Below, piece by piece: positions 1 to 7,453 of a DNA stretch of 50,570 nucleotides. The translations under genes were made by a program, and so were the position numbers. This DNA is from Terrihalobacillus insolitus (GTDB lineage Bacteria > Bacillota > Bacilli > Bacillales > Amphibacillaceae): NCBI RefSeq assembly GCF_028416575.1, contig NZ_JAMQKB010000020.1:1-50570 (forward strand), in the 5' to 3' direction. The notes beneath the pieces are model-generated. The model searched no databases. It had not been told where the DNA came from and saw only the letters and a list, made by a program, of their open reading frames with translations. The stretch's first letter is position 1. Every line of letters begins with the position of its first letter.

Positions 1-679
1 CCCGCAGAGGCTCAAAGTCAAGTGACAAGTTGCACGCGCTAGCTTCAAACAAAGTGCTAAAACTTAGAGAGCTATAAACAAGTTTATGTTCCTTTAAAAA
101 ATTGTTCAGTTTAGTGTTGACATACCAATTGCAGGTATTGAATGGTCATCTGCAAATAATTTGGATATCCTTAACATGAGTTTTTCGGGTGGAACAAGCT
201 CTCGTACTTTAGAGAGAGCTTTGGATAACGCGTATAATTCAGGAGTCCTACTTGTAGGCGCCGCAGGAAATACAGGATATGATAGAAAGGGAACAATTGG
301 TTATCCAGCTAAATATGATTCCGTAATAGCGGTTGGTGCTGTAAATCAATTTAATGAACGAGCAGCTTTTTCTAGTGTTGGCCGAGAATTAGAAATCATG
401 GCACCAGGAGTGGGCATCCAAAGTACAGTACCAGGCGGATATGCTATGAACAACGGAACATCAATGGCGTCTCCGCATGTAACAGGAGTAGCTTCATTAG
501 TTTTAGAAGCACAACCAGAGTTAAACAATATTCAAATCAGAAGTGCTCTAAATGACACAGCTACCAATTTAGGAGATTCATTTAATTATGGGAATGGGTT
601 AGTGAATGCTCAGTCAGCAGTAAACTTTAATGAAAGTATAGTTACCCAAGGCAAAGGCGGGAACGGAAAAAAGAAATAA
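1..679 (+). pseudogene. Subtilisin-family serine protease, 5'-decayed remnant
   Basis: The readable frame (open from about 98, TTG at 161) encodes the C-terminal two thirds of a secreted subtilisin-like protease. It shows the GIEW segment, the NMSFSGG strand, the oxyanion-hole Asn in AAGNTG, the YPAKY segment and the catalytic Ser in GTSMASPH. The regions that should carry the catalytic Asp and His are absent. In-frame stops lie upstream, and short out-of-frame pieces (PAEA near 1-12, KVL near 52) look like decayed subtilisin sequence. The end has an unusual GKGGNGKKK tail. I infer a non-functional gene whose 5' part is frameshifted and deleted, possibly continuing left of the window. The alternative is a short functional ORF from the TTG, which is unlikely because it would have no signal peptide and no catalytic triad. 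Confidence 0.8.
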
Positions 680-714
680 CATATTCAATCTAATCTTTTG
701 ATTAGAAACTAAAT

Positions 715-744
715 ACACGCACCCAATTTTAGGTGCGTGTTTTT
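715..744 (+). terminator. Rho-independent terminator after the subtilisin remnant
   Basis: A 9-bp perfect stem (ACACGCACC at 715-723 with its complement at 732-740), an 8-nt loop and a T-tract follow. It lies 36 bases after the stop codon. Confidence 0.8.
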
Positions 745-771
745 AATATCGTCACTACTGCTTCACTTGCA

Positions 772-867
772 TTATTTTAGCACTTCCGATTTATCTAATG
801 TCTCTTGTGTTCCACAAGCAGTAAAAACAAATATAAACGTAAATAGTAATACGGGTATTCTTATCAT
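772..867 (-). CDS. Tiny putative lipoprotein (31 aa)
   Basis: This small minus-strand ORF starts ATG with a good GAAAGGAG site 7 bases upstream. The peptide is one hydrophobic signal segment ending in a lipobox-like FTAC at residues 15-18, followed by only 13 polar residues. That is the form of a minimal lipoprotein, or of a lipoprotein gene cut short soon after its signal peptide. The strong ribosome site argues for translation. No family was recognised. It sits between the terminator of the protease remnant and a gene-poor stretch with a MITE. Confidence 0.4.
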   Translation of the reverse strand: MIRIPVLLFTFIFVFTACGTQETLDKSEVLK

Positions 868-1325
868 AATTTTTCTCCTTTCTAGTTGCTGATTGATTGG
901 TTCTTGAAGTATTTAAAATAAATTTCATTTGCAATCAGGCTTACCTTAAATACATATGTGAAATTTATAAAATATCTGGTTAGTCTTTTTCTTTAAATGA
1001 AATGTGCTCCAATTTAAGTTATTCAAAGTTTACTTCATTAAAAAGCCAAATAACTCGTATTTATGTTCAGTAAAGTGGCAGAATAGAAATGGGTATAGCA
1101 TATATAAATTCCTTGTTAGACAATCTTTTAAGAGGATGTTCAAAAAGTCACCAAATGATAAGCTACGCATCTCTTTGTTGGCTCGTTCTTCCGGTCCTCA
1201 TGTAGGGAAAGCCTACACTGCGGTCCTCAGAAGCATCGCCGCCTCGACCTGCTTGCTTCTAATTTGCCGACTTTTTGAACACGCACTTTAAGGAATTAAA
1301 AATGATAATAAAAGGAGCTCGTATT
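868..1325. other. Gene-free stretch of about 460 bases holding MITE copy A
   Basis: The first 260 bases are AT-rich and show no convincing gene. The rest is a 160-bp repeat with terminal inverted repeats, listed separately. The ligase ribosome site AAAGGAG (1311-1317) lies just beyond it. Confidence 0.6.
1129..1293 (+). repeat. MITE-like repeat family 1, copy A (most complete copy)
   Basis: About 165 bp with imperfect terminal inverted repeats of roughly 30 bp. Both ends share the core GTTCAAAAAGTC in inverted orientation (1139-1150 and 1269-1280). The interior holds a GCATCTCT segment and a second inverted pair, CGGTCCTCATGTAG with CTACACTGCGGTCCTCA. It has no coding capacity of its own. 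Partial copies lie near 4934, 7326, 18583, 26671, 27338 and 34511. It ends 32 bases before the ligase start. Confidence 0.75.
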
Positions 1326-2273
1326 ATGAATTTAGACCCTATTATCCCTTTTGAACCTATTACTTCCGAAGAAATACCACAGGGTTCGGAATGGATTTCA
1401 CAAATAAAATGGGATGGGGTTAGAATTCTAACTTACTTTAATGGACAAGATATTAAGCTTTACAATAGAAAACTTAACGAGCGTACAAATACTTATCCAG
1501 AATTAAAAAATATTAATTCGCTAACTTCTGCTAAGTCGTTTATCTTTGATGGTGAAGTAATCGCACTTGATCATAAAGGTAAACCATCTTTTCATGAAGT
1601 AATGAGACGTGACGGAATACGTCGTATGGAACGAGTAAATGATATTGCTAAAGAAGTTCCAGTTTACTATATGATTTTTGATATTATTTTTTTAAATGAT
1701 GAATGGATTAACGAATATTCACTAAAGGATAGACTTGATTTACTTTTAAATAGTATAGAACCCAATAAACATGTACAAATTGTACCCTCTAATAGCGATG
1801 GCCACAGTTTGTTTGAGGTTGCCAAAAAACACGACCTAGAAGGAATTATCAGTAAAAACCTCAATAGTCGATACATTATAAAAGGTAAAAATTTAGATTG
1901 GAGAAAAATAAAGAATTACAAGGATCTTATTGCTGTAATTGGAGGAGTTACTTATCGGGGCGGCATTGTAAATTCAATGTTACTTGGACTTTATGATAAC
2001 AATAATCAGTTCTTGTACATTGGGCATGTCGGAACAGGTAAGCTTACAAGGACTGAATGGGAAAATTTAACTAAATTAATGGAACCATTAAGAACAAATC
2101 ATAAACCGTTTGCAAACCATCCTGAAAGAGTAAATAAAGTACAATGGCTTCAACCACTTTTAACAGTAAAAGTACAATATATTGAATGGCCAAAAGATCA
2201 TTCACTAAGACAACCTAGTATTCAAGCGTTTGTAGACCATGATCCAAAAAATTGCAGACTGAGTGAATCATGA
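1326..2273 (+). CDS. ligD: ATP-dependent DNA ligase (LigD ligase module)
   Basis: This 315-residue protein is the nick-sealing module of bacterial non-homologous end joining. It uses ATP to adenylate itself and then the 5' phosphate. Motif I is K28-WDG, with the AMP-accepting lysine. Motif III is FIFDGE, motif IV is EGIISK and motif V is WRKIK, in the order expected for the catalytic domain (about 1-200). An OB-fold domain follows (about 205-310) with the typical VGTG and late VQYIEW segments. I chose ATG 1326 because AAAGGAG lies 8 bases upstream; a longer in-frame start at 1275 would read through the MITE. In Bacillus subtilis LigD is one protein with ligase then polymerase, whereas here the polymerase is a separate gene 12 bases downstream. 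No Ku gene is present in the window. Confidence 0.85.
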   Translation: MNLDPIIPFEPITSEEIPQGSEWISQIKWDGVRILTYFNGQDIKLYNRKLNERTNTYPELKNINSLTSAKSFIFDGEVIALDHKGKPSFHEVMRRDGIRRMERVNDIAKEVPVYYMIFDIIFLNDEWINEYSLKDRLDLLLNSIEPNKHVQIVPSNSDGHSLFEVAKKHDLEGIISKNLNSRYIIKGKNLDWRKIKNYKDLIAVIGGVTYRGGIVNSMLLGLYDNNNQFLYIGHVGTGKLTRTEWENLTKLMEPLRTNHKPFANHPERVNKVQWLQPLLTVKVQYIEWPKDHSLRQPSIQAFVDHDPKNCRLSES

Positions 2274-2285
2274 GGATGGATATGT

Positions 2286-3533
2286 ATGCAGGAGGATAAA
2301 AATTTAAACAAATTATTCCCTAAAAACAAGAAAAAATACAGAGGTTTGTTCTTTATCTTAGGGTTGGAAACGCAAAACGAGCGTTTTTTGCTAGGTGTTA
2401 TCAGAAAAAATACGATTGTTCAAATGGGTACTTTTTCTAAAGGACTTAATAAGAGCGAGAAAAAATCCCTAATGGAGGCTATTAGAAAACATGATAATAA
2501 TACTAGTAACAAAACGATACGAACAGAACCCGGAATCTGTGTAGAAATTTACTTTAAAACAATAGAAGAAAACCAACTAATTGATCCAACATTTCATTCA
2601 TTTCATTTGAAATTAAATTGGAAGGAATGTACTTGGGATAGATTAATACTAGACAATACCCAAGTTCAAATTACTCATCCAGATAAAATGATATGGGATC
2701 ATCACAATATTAATAAAGAGAACTTTATTTCATACTTAATTCATATTTCACCTTTTATTTTGCCATTCTTAGAGAATAGAGCCTTAACAACAATACGTTA
2801 TCCAAATGGAATCTACAATGAATCCTTTTATCAAAAAAACTGCCCAGATTATGCTCCGAATTTCATTAGAACAGCAGAGAAAGACGATATAAATTATATT
2901 ATTTGTAATGACTTATCAACTTTGCTGTGGTTAGGAAACCAACTAGCAATTGAATATCATGTTCCTTTTCAAACAATCAATCGCGAAAACCCTTTAGAAA
3001 TAGTTTTTGACTTAGATCCACCTGATAGAGATGCGTTTCATTTAGCGATCAAAGCAGCAACGGAAATGAAAAAAATATTTGATACATTTGAAATAGAAAG
3101 TTATCCGAAACTTTCAGGTAATAAAGGTATTCAAATACATATACCTATTAAAGATTCATCATTAACATATGACAAAACGAGAATATTTACGGAGTTCATT
3201 GCAAGATATCTAGTAGAAAGACACCCTCAGTATTTCACAATAGAACGACTAAAGAAAAACAGAGGAAATAAACTTTATATTGATTATGTTCAACACGCAC
3301 AAGGAAAAACAATAATATGTCCATACTCTACTAGAGGCCGAGATAGACCAACTGTAGCTACCCCACTATATTGGGATGAAGTTAACAAAAACTTAAAAGT
3401 TGAAAAATATGATATACCCTTTGTTCTTAAACGCCTTACAACTCACGAATGCCCATTTCATGATTTCTTCGAGCAGGATAACTCTAATTTAATTGATATT
3501 ATTGGTTCTTTAGAAGAAAAAAGCACTAGTTGA
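2286..3533 (+). CDS. LigD-type end-joining polymerase with extra N-terminal domain
   Basis: This 415-residue protein carries the archaeo-eukaryotic primase-like polymerase domain of LigD (about 125-400), which fills or extends ends during non-homologous end joining. The metal-binding pair is D242-L-D244 in FDLDPPD. Other hallmarks are ITHPDKM, RYPNG, FYQKNCPDYAP, SGNKGIQIHIP and IDYVQ. The first 120 residues are a separate module (LLGVIRKN, then PGICVEIYF and ECTWDRL) that resembles the OB-fold linker of Bacillus LigD. The upstream ligase already has a complete OB domain, so a simple frameshift of one ligD does not explain the arrangement. The genes are 12 bases apart and almost certainly co-transcribed. 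Some pieces are known only by analogy, and the N-terminal assignment is inference. Confidence 0.8.
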   Translation: MQEDKNLNKLFPKNKKKYRGLFFILGLETQNERFLLGVIRKNTIVQMGTFSKGLNKSEKKSLMEAIRKHDNNTSNKTIRTEPGICVEIYFKTIEENQLIDPTFHSFHLKLNWKECTWDRLILDNTQVQITHPDKMIWDHHNINKENFISYLIHISPFILPFLENRALTTIRYPNGIYNESFYQKNCPDYAPNFIRTAEKDDINYIICNDLSTLLWLGNQLAIEYHVPFQTINRENPLEIVFDLDPPDRDAFHLAIKAATEMKKIFDTFEIESYPKLSGNKGIQIHIPIKDSSLTYDKTRIFTEFIARYLVERHPQYFTIERLKKNRGNKLYIDYVQHAQGKTIICPYSTRGRDRPTVATPLYWDEVNKNLKVEKYDIPFVLKRLTTHECPFHDFFEQDNSNLIDIIGSLEEKSTS

Positions 3534-3591
3534 GCATGTCATGGCAAAATTTGAACATAGCAGCTTCCAAAATGGGTGCGAGAGCTGAAAT

Positions 3592-3638
3592 ATAGCAAAA
3601 AGCCAAAACGCACGAAAAATGATTTGGCTTTTTGCTAT
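3592..3638. terminator. Bidirectional terminator between ligD genes and ampS
   Basis: A 16-bp perfect stem (3592-3607 with 3623-3638) has A-rich and T-rich flanks on both sides. It serves two convergent genes. Confidence 0.85.
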
Positions 3639-3641
3639 TCG

Positions 3642-4883
3642 TTATTGAAACGACATTGCCCAGTTTCCTTGCCGGAAAATCGGCTCTGTTCGTCCATCCT
3701 TCGTAATACCATCTATATCTAGGTCTGCCGAACCGACCATAAAGTCTTCGTGAACGAAGCTGTCATTGACACCGTGCTGGTTCATTTCCTCTTCACTCAT
3801 AGTTGGTCCATTTTTTATATTAGTTGGATACGCTTTTCCAAGTGCTAAGTGACAGGAAGCATTTTCGTCAAATAGTGTATTATAGAAAATAATATTAGAC
3901 TGAGAAATTGGTGACTCGTGTGGTACTAATGCTACTTCTCCGAGTCTGCGAGCGCCTTCATCAGTGTCTAGCAAGTGCTTGAGTGTTTCCTCTCCCTTTT
4001 CAGCTTTGAAGTCAACTACTTTTCCTTCTTTAAAAGTTAAAGTGAAATTTTCAATTAAATTACCGCCATAGTTCAGTGGCTTTGTACTAACCACTGTCCC
4101 GTTCACACCATATTTATGAGGCATCGTGAACACTTCTTCGGTTGGCAAATTTGGGTTGAACTCCACTCCTGATTCAGACACCGCTGATCCCCCATGCCAA
4201 ATGTGGTGATCGGGAAGCTCGATCGTTAAATCTGTTCCAGGCCCTTTATAAACTAGCTTTTTGTATTGTTTTTCGTTTAAATACTCTCTAGCAACACGAA
4301 GCGTTTCGTTATGTCTGGCCCATGCTGATACAGGGTCTTCTTGATCCACTCTGGTCGTACTATAAATCTTTTCCCACAGCTTTTGTTTTGCGTCATCTTT
4401 ATCAAGATCTGGAAAAACTTTTTGAGCCCATGAAGTCTCTGGATAACCGATCACTGACCAGCAAACTTTATCGTTCATCACATAGTTCCGATAGTCACTT
4501 AATGCTTGCCCACTAGCTTTGTTGGATGCAGCAACACGCTCTGCAGCAATATCTTTTAACAAGTCAGGGTTCGGTCCATAAATGGAGAGAAGCGCATAAC
4601 CATCCTTTACCATTTCAACCAATCCATCTGCCTTCCATTTCGGAAAGTTCTTTAAAACATCTAACGGTGCATGCTTCATTTTTAAATAGGTTAATCCCTC
4701 ATCATTCCACTCTATATGTACATTTTTCGCACCTAACGCATAAGCTTCCTCGGCAATCATTCGAACAAAATCAACCGCTTCGACTGGAGCGTTTATGATT
4801 AGTCCTTGATCTTTTTGCAAATTCACACCCATTTGGACAGCTAATTTCGAATATTTTACTAATTGTTCTTTTTGGTTCGTCAT
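3642..4883 (-). CDS. ampS: M29-family aminopeptidase (AmpS / aminopeptidase II type)
   Basis: This is a 413-residue cytosolic metalloaminopeptidase that removes N-terminal residues from peptides with a dinuclear metal centre. The M29 metal-site segments are all present: NLPTEEVFT, RRLGEVALVP, ENASCHLALGKAY and SFVHEDFMVGS. These supply the Glu, Glu, His and His/Asp ligands. The length equals the family norm. The ATG has a GGGGAAGG site upstream. It is transcribed alone, ending at the bidirectional hairpin. A close paralogue of the same length lies at 18686-19927. Substrate range cannot be read from the sequence. Confidence 0.92.
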   Translation of the reverse strand: MTNQKEQLVKYSKLAVQMGVNLQKDQGLIINAPVEAVDFVRMIAEEAYALGAKNVHIEWNDEGLTYLKMKHAPLDVLKNFPKWKADGLVEMVKDGYALLSIYGPNPDLLKDIAAERVAASNKASGQALSDYRNYVMNDKVCWSVIGYPETSWAQKVFPDLDKDDAKQKLWEKIYSTTRVDQEDPVSAWARHNETLRVAREYLNEKQYKKLVYKGPGTDLTIELPDHHIWHGGSAVSESGVEFNPNLPTEEVFTMPHKYGVNGTVVSTKPLNYGGNLIENFTLTFKEGKVVDFKAEKGEETLKHLLDTDEGARRLGEVALVPHESPISQSNIIFYNTLFDENASCHLALGKAYPTNIKNGPTMSEEEMNQHGVNDSFVHEDFMVGSADLDIDGITKDGRTEPIFRQGNWAMSFQ

Positions 4884-4933
4884 TCTACCTTCCCCTTTTC
4901 CTTTTCTATATGATTATTTCATAAAAAGACCCG

Positions 4934-5026
4934 TAAAGTGCGTGTTCACTTGGTTTTCGATCCCGTATGCGTTCTCATCGCCTTGATGCACAGCTTATCA
5001 TTTGTTTTGTTAAACATCCTCTTAAA
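4934..5026 (-). repeat. MITE-like repeat family 1, copy B (divergent, inverted)
   Basis: Read on the minus strand it begins TTTAAGAGGATGTT, contains AAATGATAAGCTG, and ends with GAACACGCACTTTA, matching both ends and part of the interior of copy A. About 70 bases of interior are missing. It separates ampS from the osmC-like gene. Confidence 0.6.
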
Positions 5027-5042
5027 GACAGAGAAACAAAAC

Positions 5043-5492
5043 CTATGTTTGGACAGTTATGTTCGGCACTAGCTCGAGCTCAACATTTCCTTGTATTGCA
5101 CGTGAAATCATACAATTCTTCTCAGCCTTATCAACCAGTAATTTCAATTTTCTCTTGTCTGCATCTGTTGCTCCCTTTTTCAAGGTGATTGTTGGTCGAT
5201 GAATCAGTTTATTGTATGTAAATACGCCTCTTGTAACATCAACGACCCCTTCTGAATTGAGGTTCATTTCGAGTAAAGGCAAATCTGCTCGTTCGATCAT
5301 TGCCGCCAACGTGATGATATAGCAGGTAGCAGCAGCTCCAAGCAACATTTCATCTGGGTTTGTACCTTCTCCTGGTCCATCCATTTCTCGCGGAATCGAA
5401 ATAGTCGTTTGTAAATTGTCAGCATGTATCGTACCTACATTGTTTCTTCCTCCTGGCCATTCCGCTTTTAAATGAAAATGATGTTCGGCCAT
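5043..5492 (-). CDS. OsmC-family peroxide/thiol stress protein (SACOL1771-like subgroup)
   Basis: This 149-residue cytosolic protein is of the OsmC/Ohr superfamily, whose members reduce hydroperoxides with a pair of cysteines. The two cysteines are C57 in AAATCYIITL and C127 in KNCMISRAI, spaced as in the family. The GTNPDEMLLGA segment before C57 is the usual OsmC signature. The ATG is preceded by GAGGAGG. The gene is monocistronic, with MITE copy B just downstream. I place it in the SACOL1771-like subgroup from overall resemblance and did not confirm this by alignment. Confidence 0.85.
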   Translation of the reverse strand: MAEHHFHLKAEWPGGRNNVGTIHADNLQTTISIPREMDGPGEGTNPDEMLLGAAATCYIITLAAMIERADLPLLEMNLNSEGVVDVTRGVFTYNKLIHRPTITLKKGATDADKRKLKLLVDKAEKNCMISRAIQGNVELELVPNITVQT

Positions 5493-5743
5493 CTTTTAAC
5501 CTCCTCGATACGTTCATTATTTCGTAGAAGAGCTTTTATTTCAAACAACTCTTTTTTGGATGACATCTGCTAATCTCTCTTTCGATTAAATTGTACTTGT
5601 ACGTGATTGTCAACTTTCATTATAAGTGATTATAACGAACAGTACCAATAGTCGCGCTTATTTCCAAGTGCAGAATAATGAAAACCATATCTCACAAATT
5701 CCCTAGTTCAAACAAATTAGTAAATCAATTTTCTTAAAGATGC

Positions 5744-5749
5744 TATAAT
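5744..5749 (+). promoter_or_regulatory. Possible -10 box for the hydroquinone reductase operon
   Basis: A perfect TATAAT lies 31 bases before the start codon, but no good -35 box is visible at the right spacing. The assignment is tentative. Confidence 0.35.
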
Positions 5750-5780
5750 ACAAGACAAATCAGAAAGGGAGGTTGTTCCC

Positions 5781-6818
5781 ATGCCGCACAATGATCAGCA
5801 AGCAAGCTGTCAAATTGATTTTGATAAAAAAGATCAGGTAAAAAAGCCCGAGGAAATCAGTAAGGACGGATCCTTTAATCGTCAAAGAAACAGATTCACC
5901 ACACCGTTTGGAAATAAACCAGAAGAGCTGCCAGTAGAATCGGGACGGTATCGCCTCCTGTGGTCAGCAGCATGTCCATGGGCCCATCGCTCGGTAATTG
6001 TGAGAAAAGTGCTTGGATTAGAAGAGGCGATTAGTTTAGGAACAGCTAGTCCGATGCGCCCACGGTTGGAGCACGTTGACTGGGAATTCTCGTTAGATGA
6101 GCATGGCGTAGATCCAATATTAGGAAATCGCTATATGAGTGAAATTTACAAAAATGCAGACCCTGAATATACTGGTCGACCAACCGTTCCAGTAATGGTT
6201 GACACGGTGAACAAACAAGCGGTAAATAATGACTACTTCAAATTAACAAATTATTTTGAAACGGTTTGGTCACCTTTTCATAAAGAAAATGCTCCAGATT
6301 TATACCCAGAGCATTTACGCGATGAGATTGACGCTTTAAGCGAAGTCATTTTTCATGATGTGAACAATGGGGTTTATAAATGTGGGTTTGCACATTCTCA
6401 AGAAGCATATGAACAGGCATATGACATATTATTTGCAAGACTAGATGCGTTAGAAGAACGTCTTTCAACGCAACGCTTCTTGTTTGGTGATTATATTACA
6501 GACTCCGATGTTCGTTTATATACTACCTTGGCACGCTTTGATGCTGCTTATTACTCAGCGTTTAAAACGAACCGAAATCTAATTCGTCAATTTCCTCATT
6601 TGTGGGGCTATGCCCGTGATTTATATCAAACACCAGGGTTTGGCGATACAACTAATTTTGATGCGATCAAAAGACACTATCATTTATCCATAACGATTAA
6701 TCCTGACAAAGATGAGGTCAAAATCTTGCCTAAAGGACCTGATGTGTCAGACTGGGAAACAGCCCATAATCGACAACATTTAAGCAATAAAGAAGACAAA
6801 TTTTTGATCCAGGGGTAG
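5781..6818 (+). CDS. Glutathionyl-hydroquinone reductase (ECM4/YqjG family)
   Basis: This 345-residue cytosolic protein of the xi-class glutathione transferases reductively removes the thiol group from glutathionyl-hydroquinones, using a catalytic Cys. Here it is C65 in the signature CPWAHR. The middle GRPTVPV segment binds the thiol cofactor. The helical C-terminal domain (about 190-320) contains FGDYITDSDVRLY, typical of the family. The ATG follows a strong AGGGAGG. A GNAT acetyltransferase starts 7 bases after the stop, so the two form an operon. Bacillaceae generally make bacillithiol rather than glutathione, so the real thiol partner may differ; that is inference. Confidence 0.88.
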   Translation: MPHNDQQASCQIDFDKKDQVKKPEEISKDGSFNRQRNRFTTPFGNKPEELPVESGRYRLLWSAACPWAHRSVIVRKVLGLEEAISLGTASPMRPRLEHVDWEFSLDEHGVDPILGNRYMSEIYKNADPEYTGRPTVPVMVDTVNKQAVNNDYFKLTNYFETVWSPFHKENAPDLYPEHLRDEIDALSEVIFHDVNNGVYKCGFAHSQEAYEQAYDILFARLDALEERLSTQRFLFGDYITDSDVRLYTTLARFDAAYYSAFKTNRNLIRQFPHLWGYARDLYQTPGFGDTTNFDAIKRHYHLSITINPDKDEVKILPKGPDVSDWETAHNRQHLSNKEDKFLIQG

Positions 6819-6825
6819 ATTCAGA

Positions 6826-7326
6826 ATGAACATACGTGATGCAAAGAAAAATGAATTAGACTTCATTCGAGAACAGAGAGTAAACGCTTATAGCGAGTAC
6901 GCTCAAGTGATAAATACAGAGCATTGGCAAGCATTGAGACAAGCAATTTATTCAGAAGCGGATATTCATCCAGGCGTAGAACGAATGGTTGCTGAGATCG
7001 ATGGGAAAATCGTAGGTAGTGTTGCTTTGTTTCCTTCTAATTCGGATGCTTATGAAGGGTATGTCGAAGAACTCGATTATCCTGAAATAAGAATGTTGGC
7101 TGTAACACCAGAGGCCCGAGGGCAAGGGGTAGCATCTGCCTTAATTGATGAATGTATTCGACGTGCGAAATCAAATGGCTACCATTCTATTGGTTTACAC
7201 ACCGCAGATTTTATGAAAAGCGCGATCAAACTATATGGGCGAATGGGTTTTGAGCGTTTACCACAATATGATTTTGAGCCTGCAAATGATGGTATTATTG
7301 TGAAAGCATTTAAACTTTCTTTTTAG
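6826..7326 (+). CDS. GNAT-family N-acetyltransferase
   Basis: This 166-residue protein has the acetyl-CoA-binding GNAT fold. The motif A region reads IRMLAVTPEARGQGVASAL, containing the R-G-Q-G-V-A pyrophosphate loop, and is followed by YGRMGFERLPQY, the usual C-terminal GNAT segment. The substrate cannot be read from the sequence. It follows the hydroquinone reductase by 7 bases and is probably translated from the same mRNA. Transcription ends at the hairpin at 7381. Confidence 0.85.
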   Translation: MNIRDAKKNELDFIREQRVNAYSEYAQVINTEHWQALRQAIYSEADIHPGVERMVAEIDGKIVGSVALFPSNSDAYEGYVEELDYPEIRMLAVTPEARGQGVASALIDECIRRAKSNGYHSIGLHTADFMKSAIKLYGRMGFERLPQYDFEPANDGIIVKAFKLSF

Positions 7327-7375
7327 ATGATGTTAAAAAAGTCACCAAATGATAAGCTGCGCATCTCTTCGTTGA
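7326..7375 (+). repeat. MITE-like repeat family 1, copy C (left half only)
   Basis: About 50 bases match the left end and inner segment of copy A (AAAAAGTCACCAAATGATAA, then GCATCTCT and TTGTTG-like sequence). The right half is absent. It starts at the stop codon of the GNAT gene. Confidence 0.65.
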
Positions 7376-7380
7376 ATGAT

Positions 7381-7414
7381 AAAAAGGGTAGAATGACGGA
7401 ATTCTACCCTTTTT
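7381..7414. terminator. Bidirectional terminator between GNAT gene and pgcA
   Basis: A 14-bp stem (7381-7394 with 7401-7414) has an A-run on one side and a T-run on the other. It lies between two convergent genes. Confidence 0.85.
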
Positions 7415-7453
7415 GTTATTGGACTGTTTTCAGTTAGGATCAAGAACTCGATA

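Noticed and set aside
1004..1291. 95-residue ORF on the plus strand
   Set aside because: It runs through MITE copy A and overlaps the repeat ends; it has no ribosome site and a low-complexity, non-family product.
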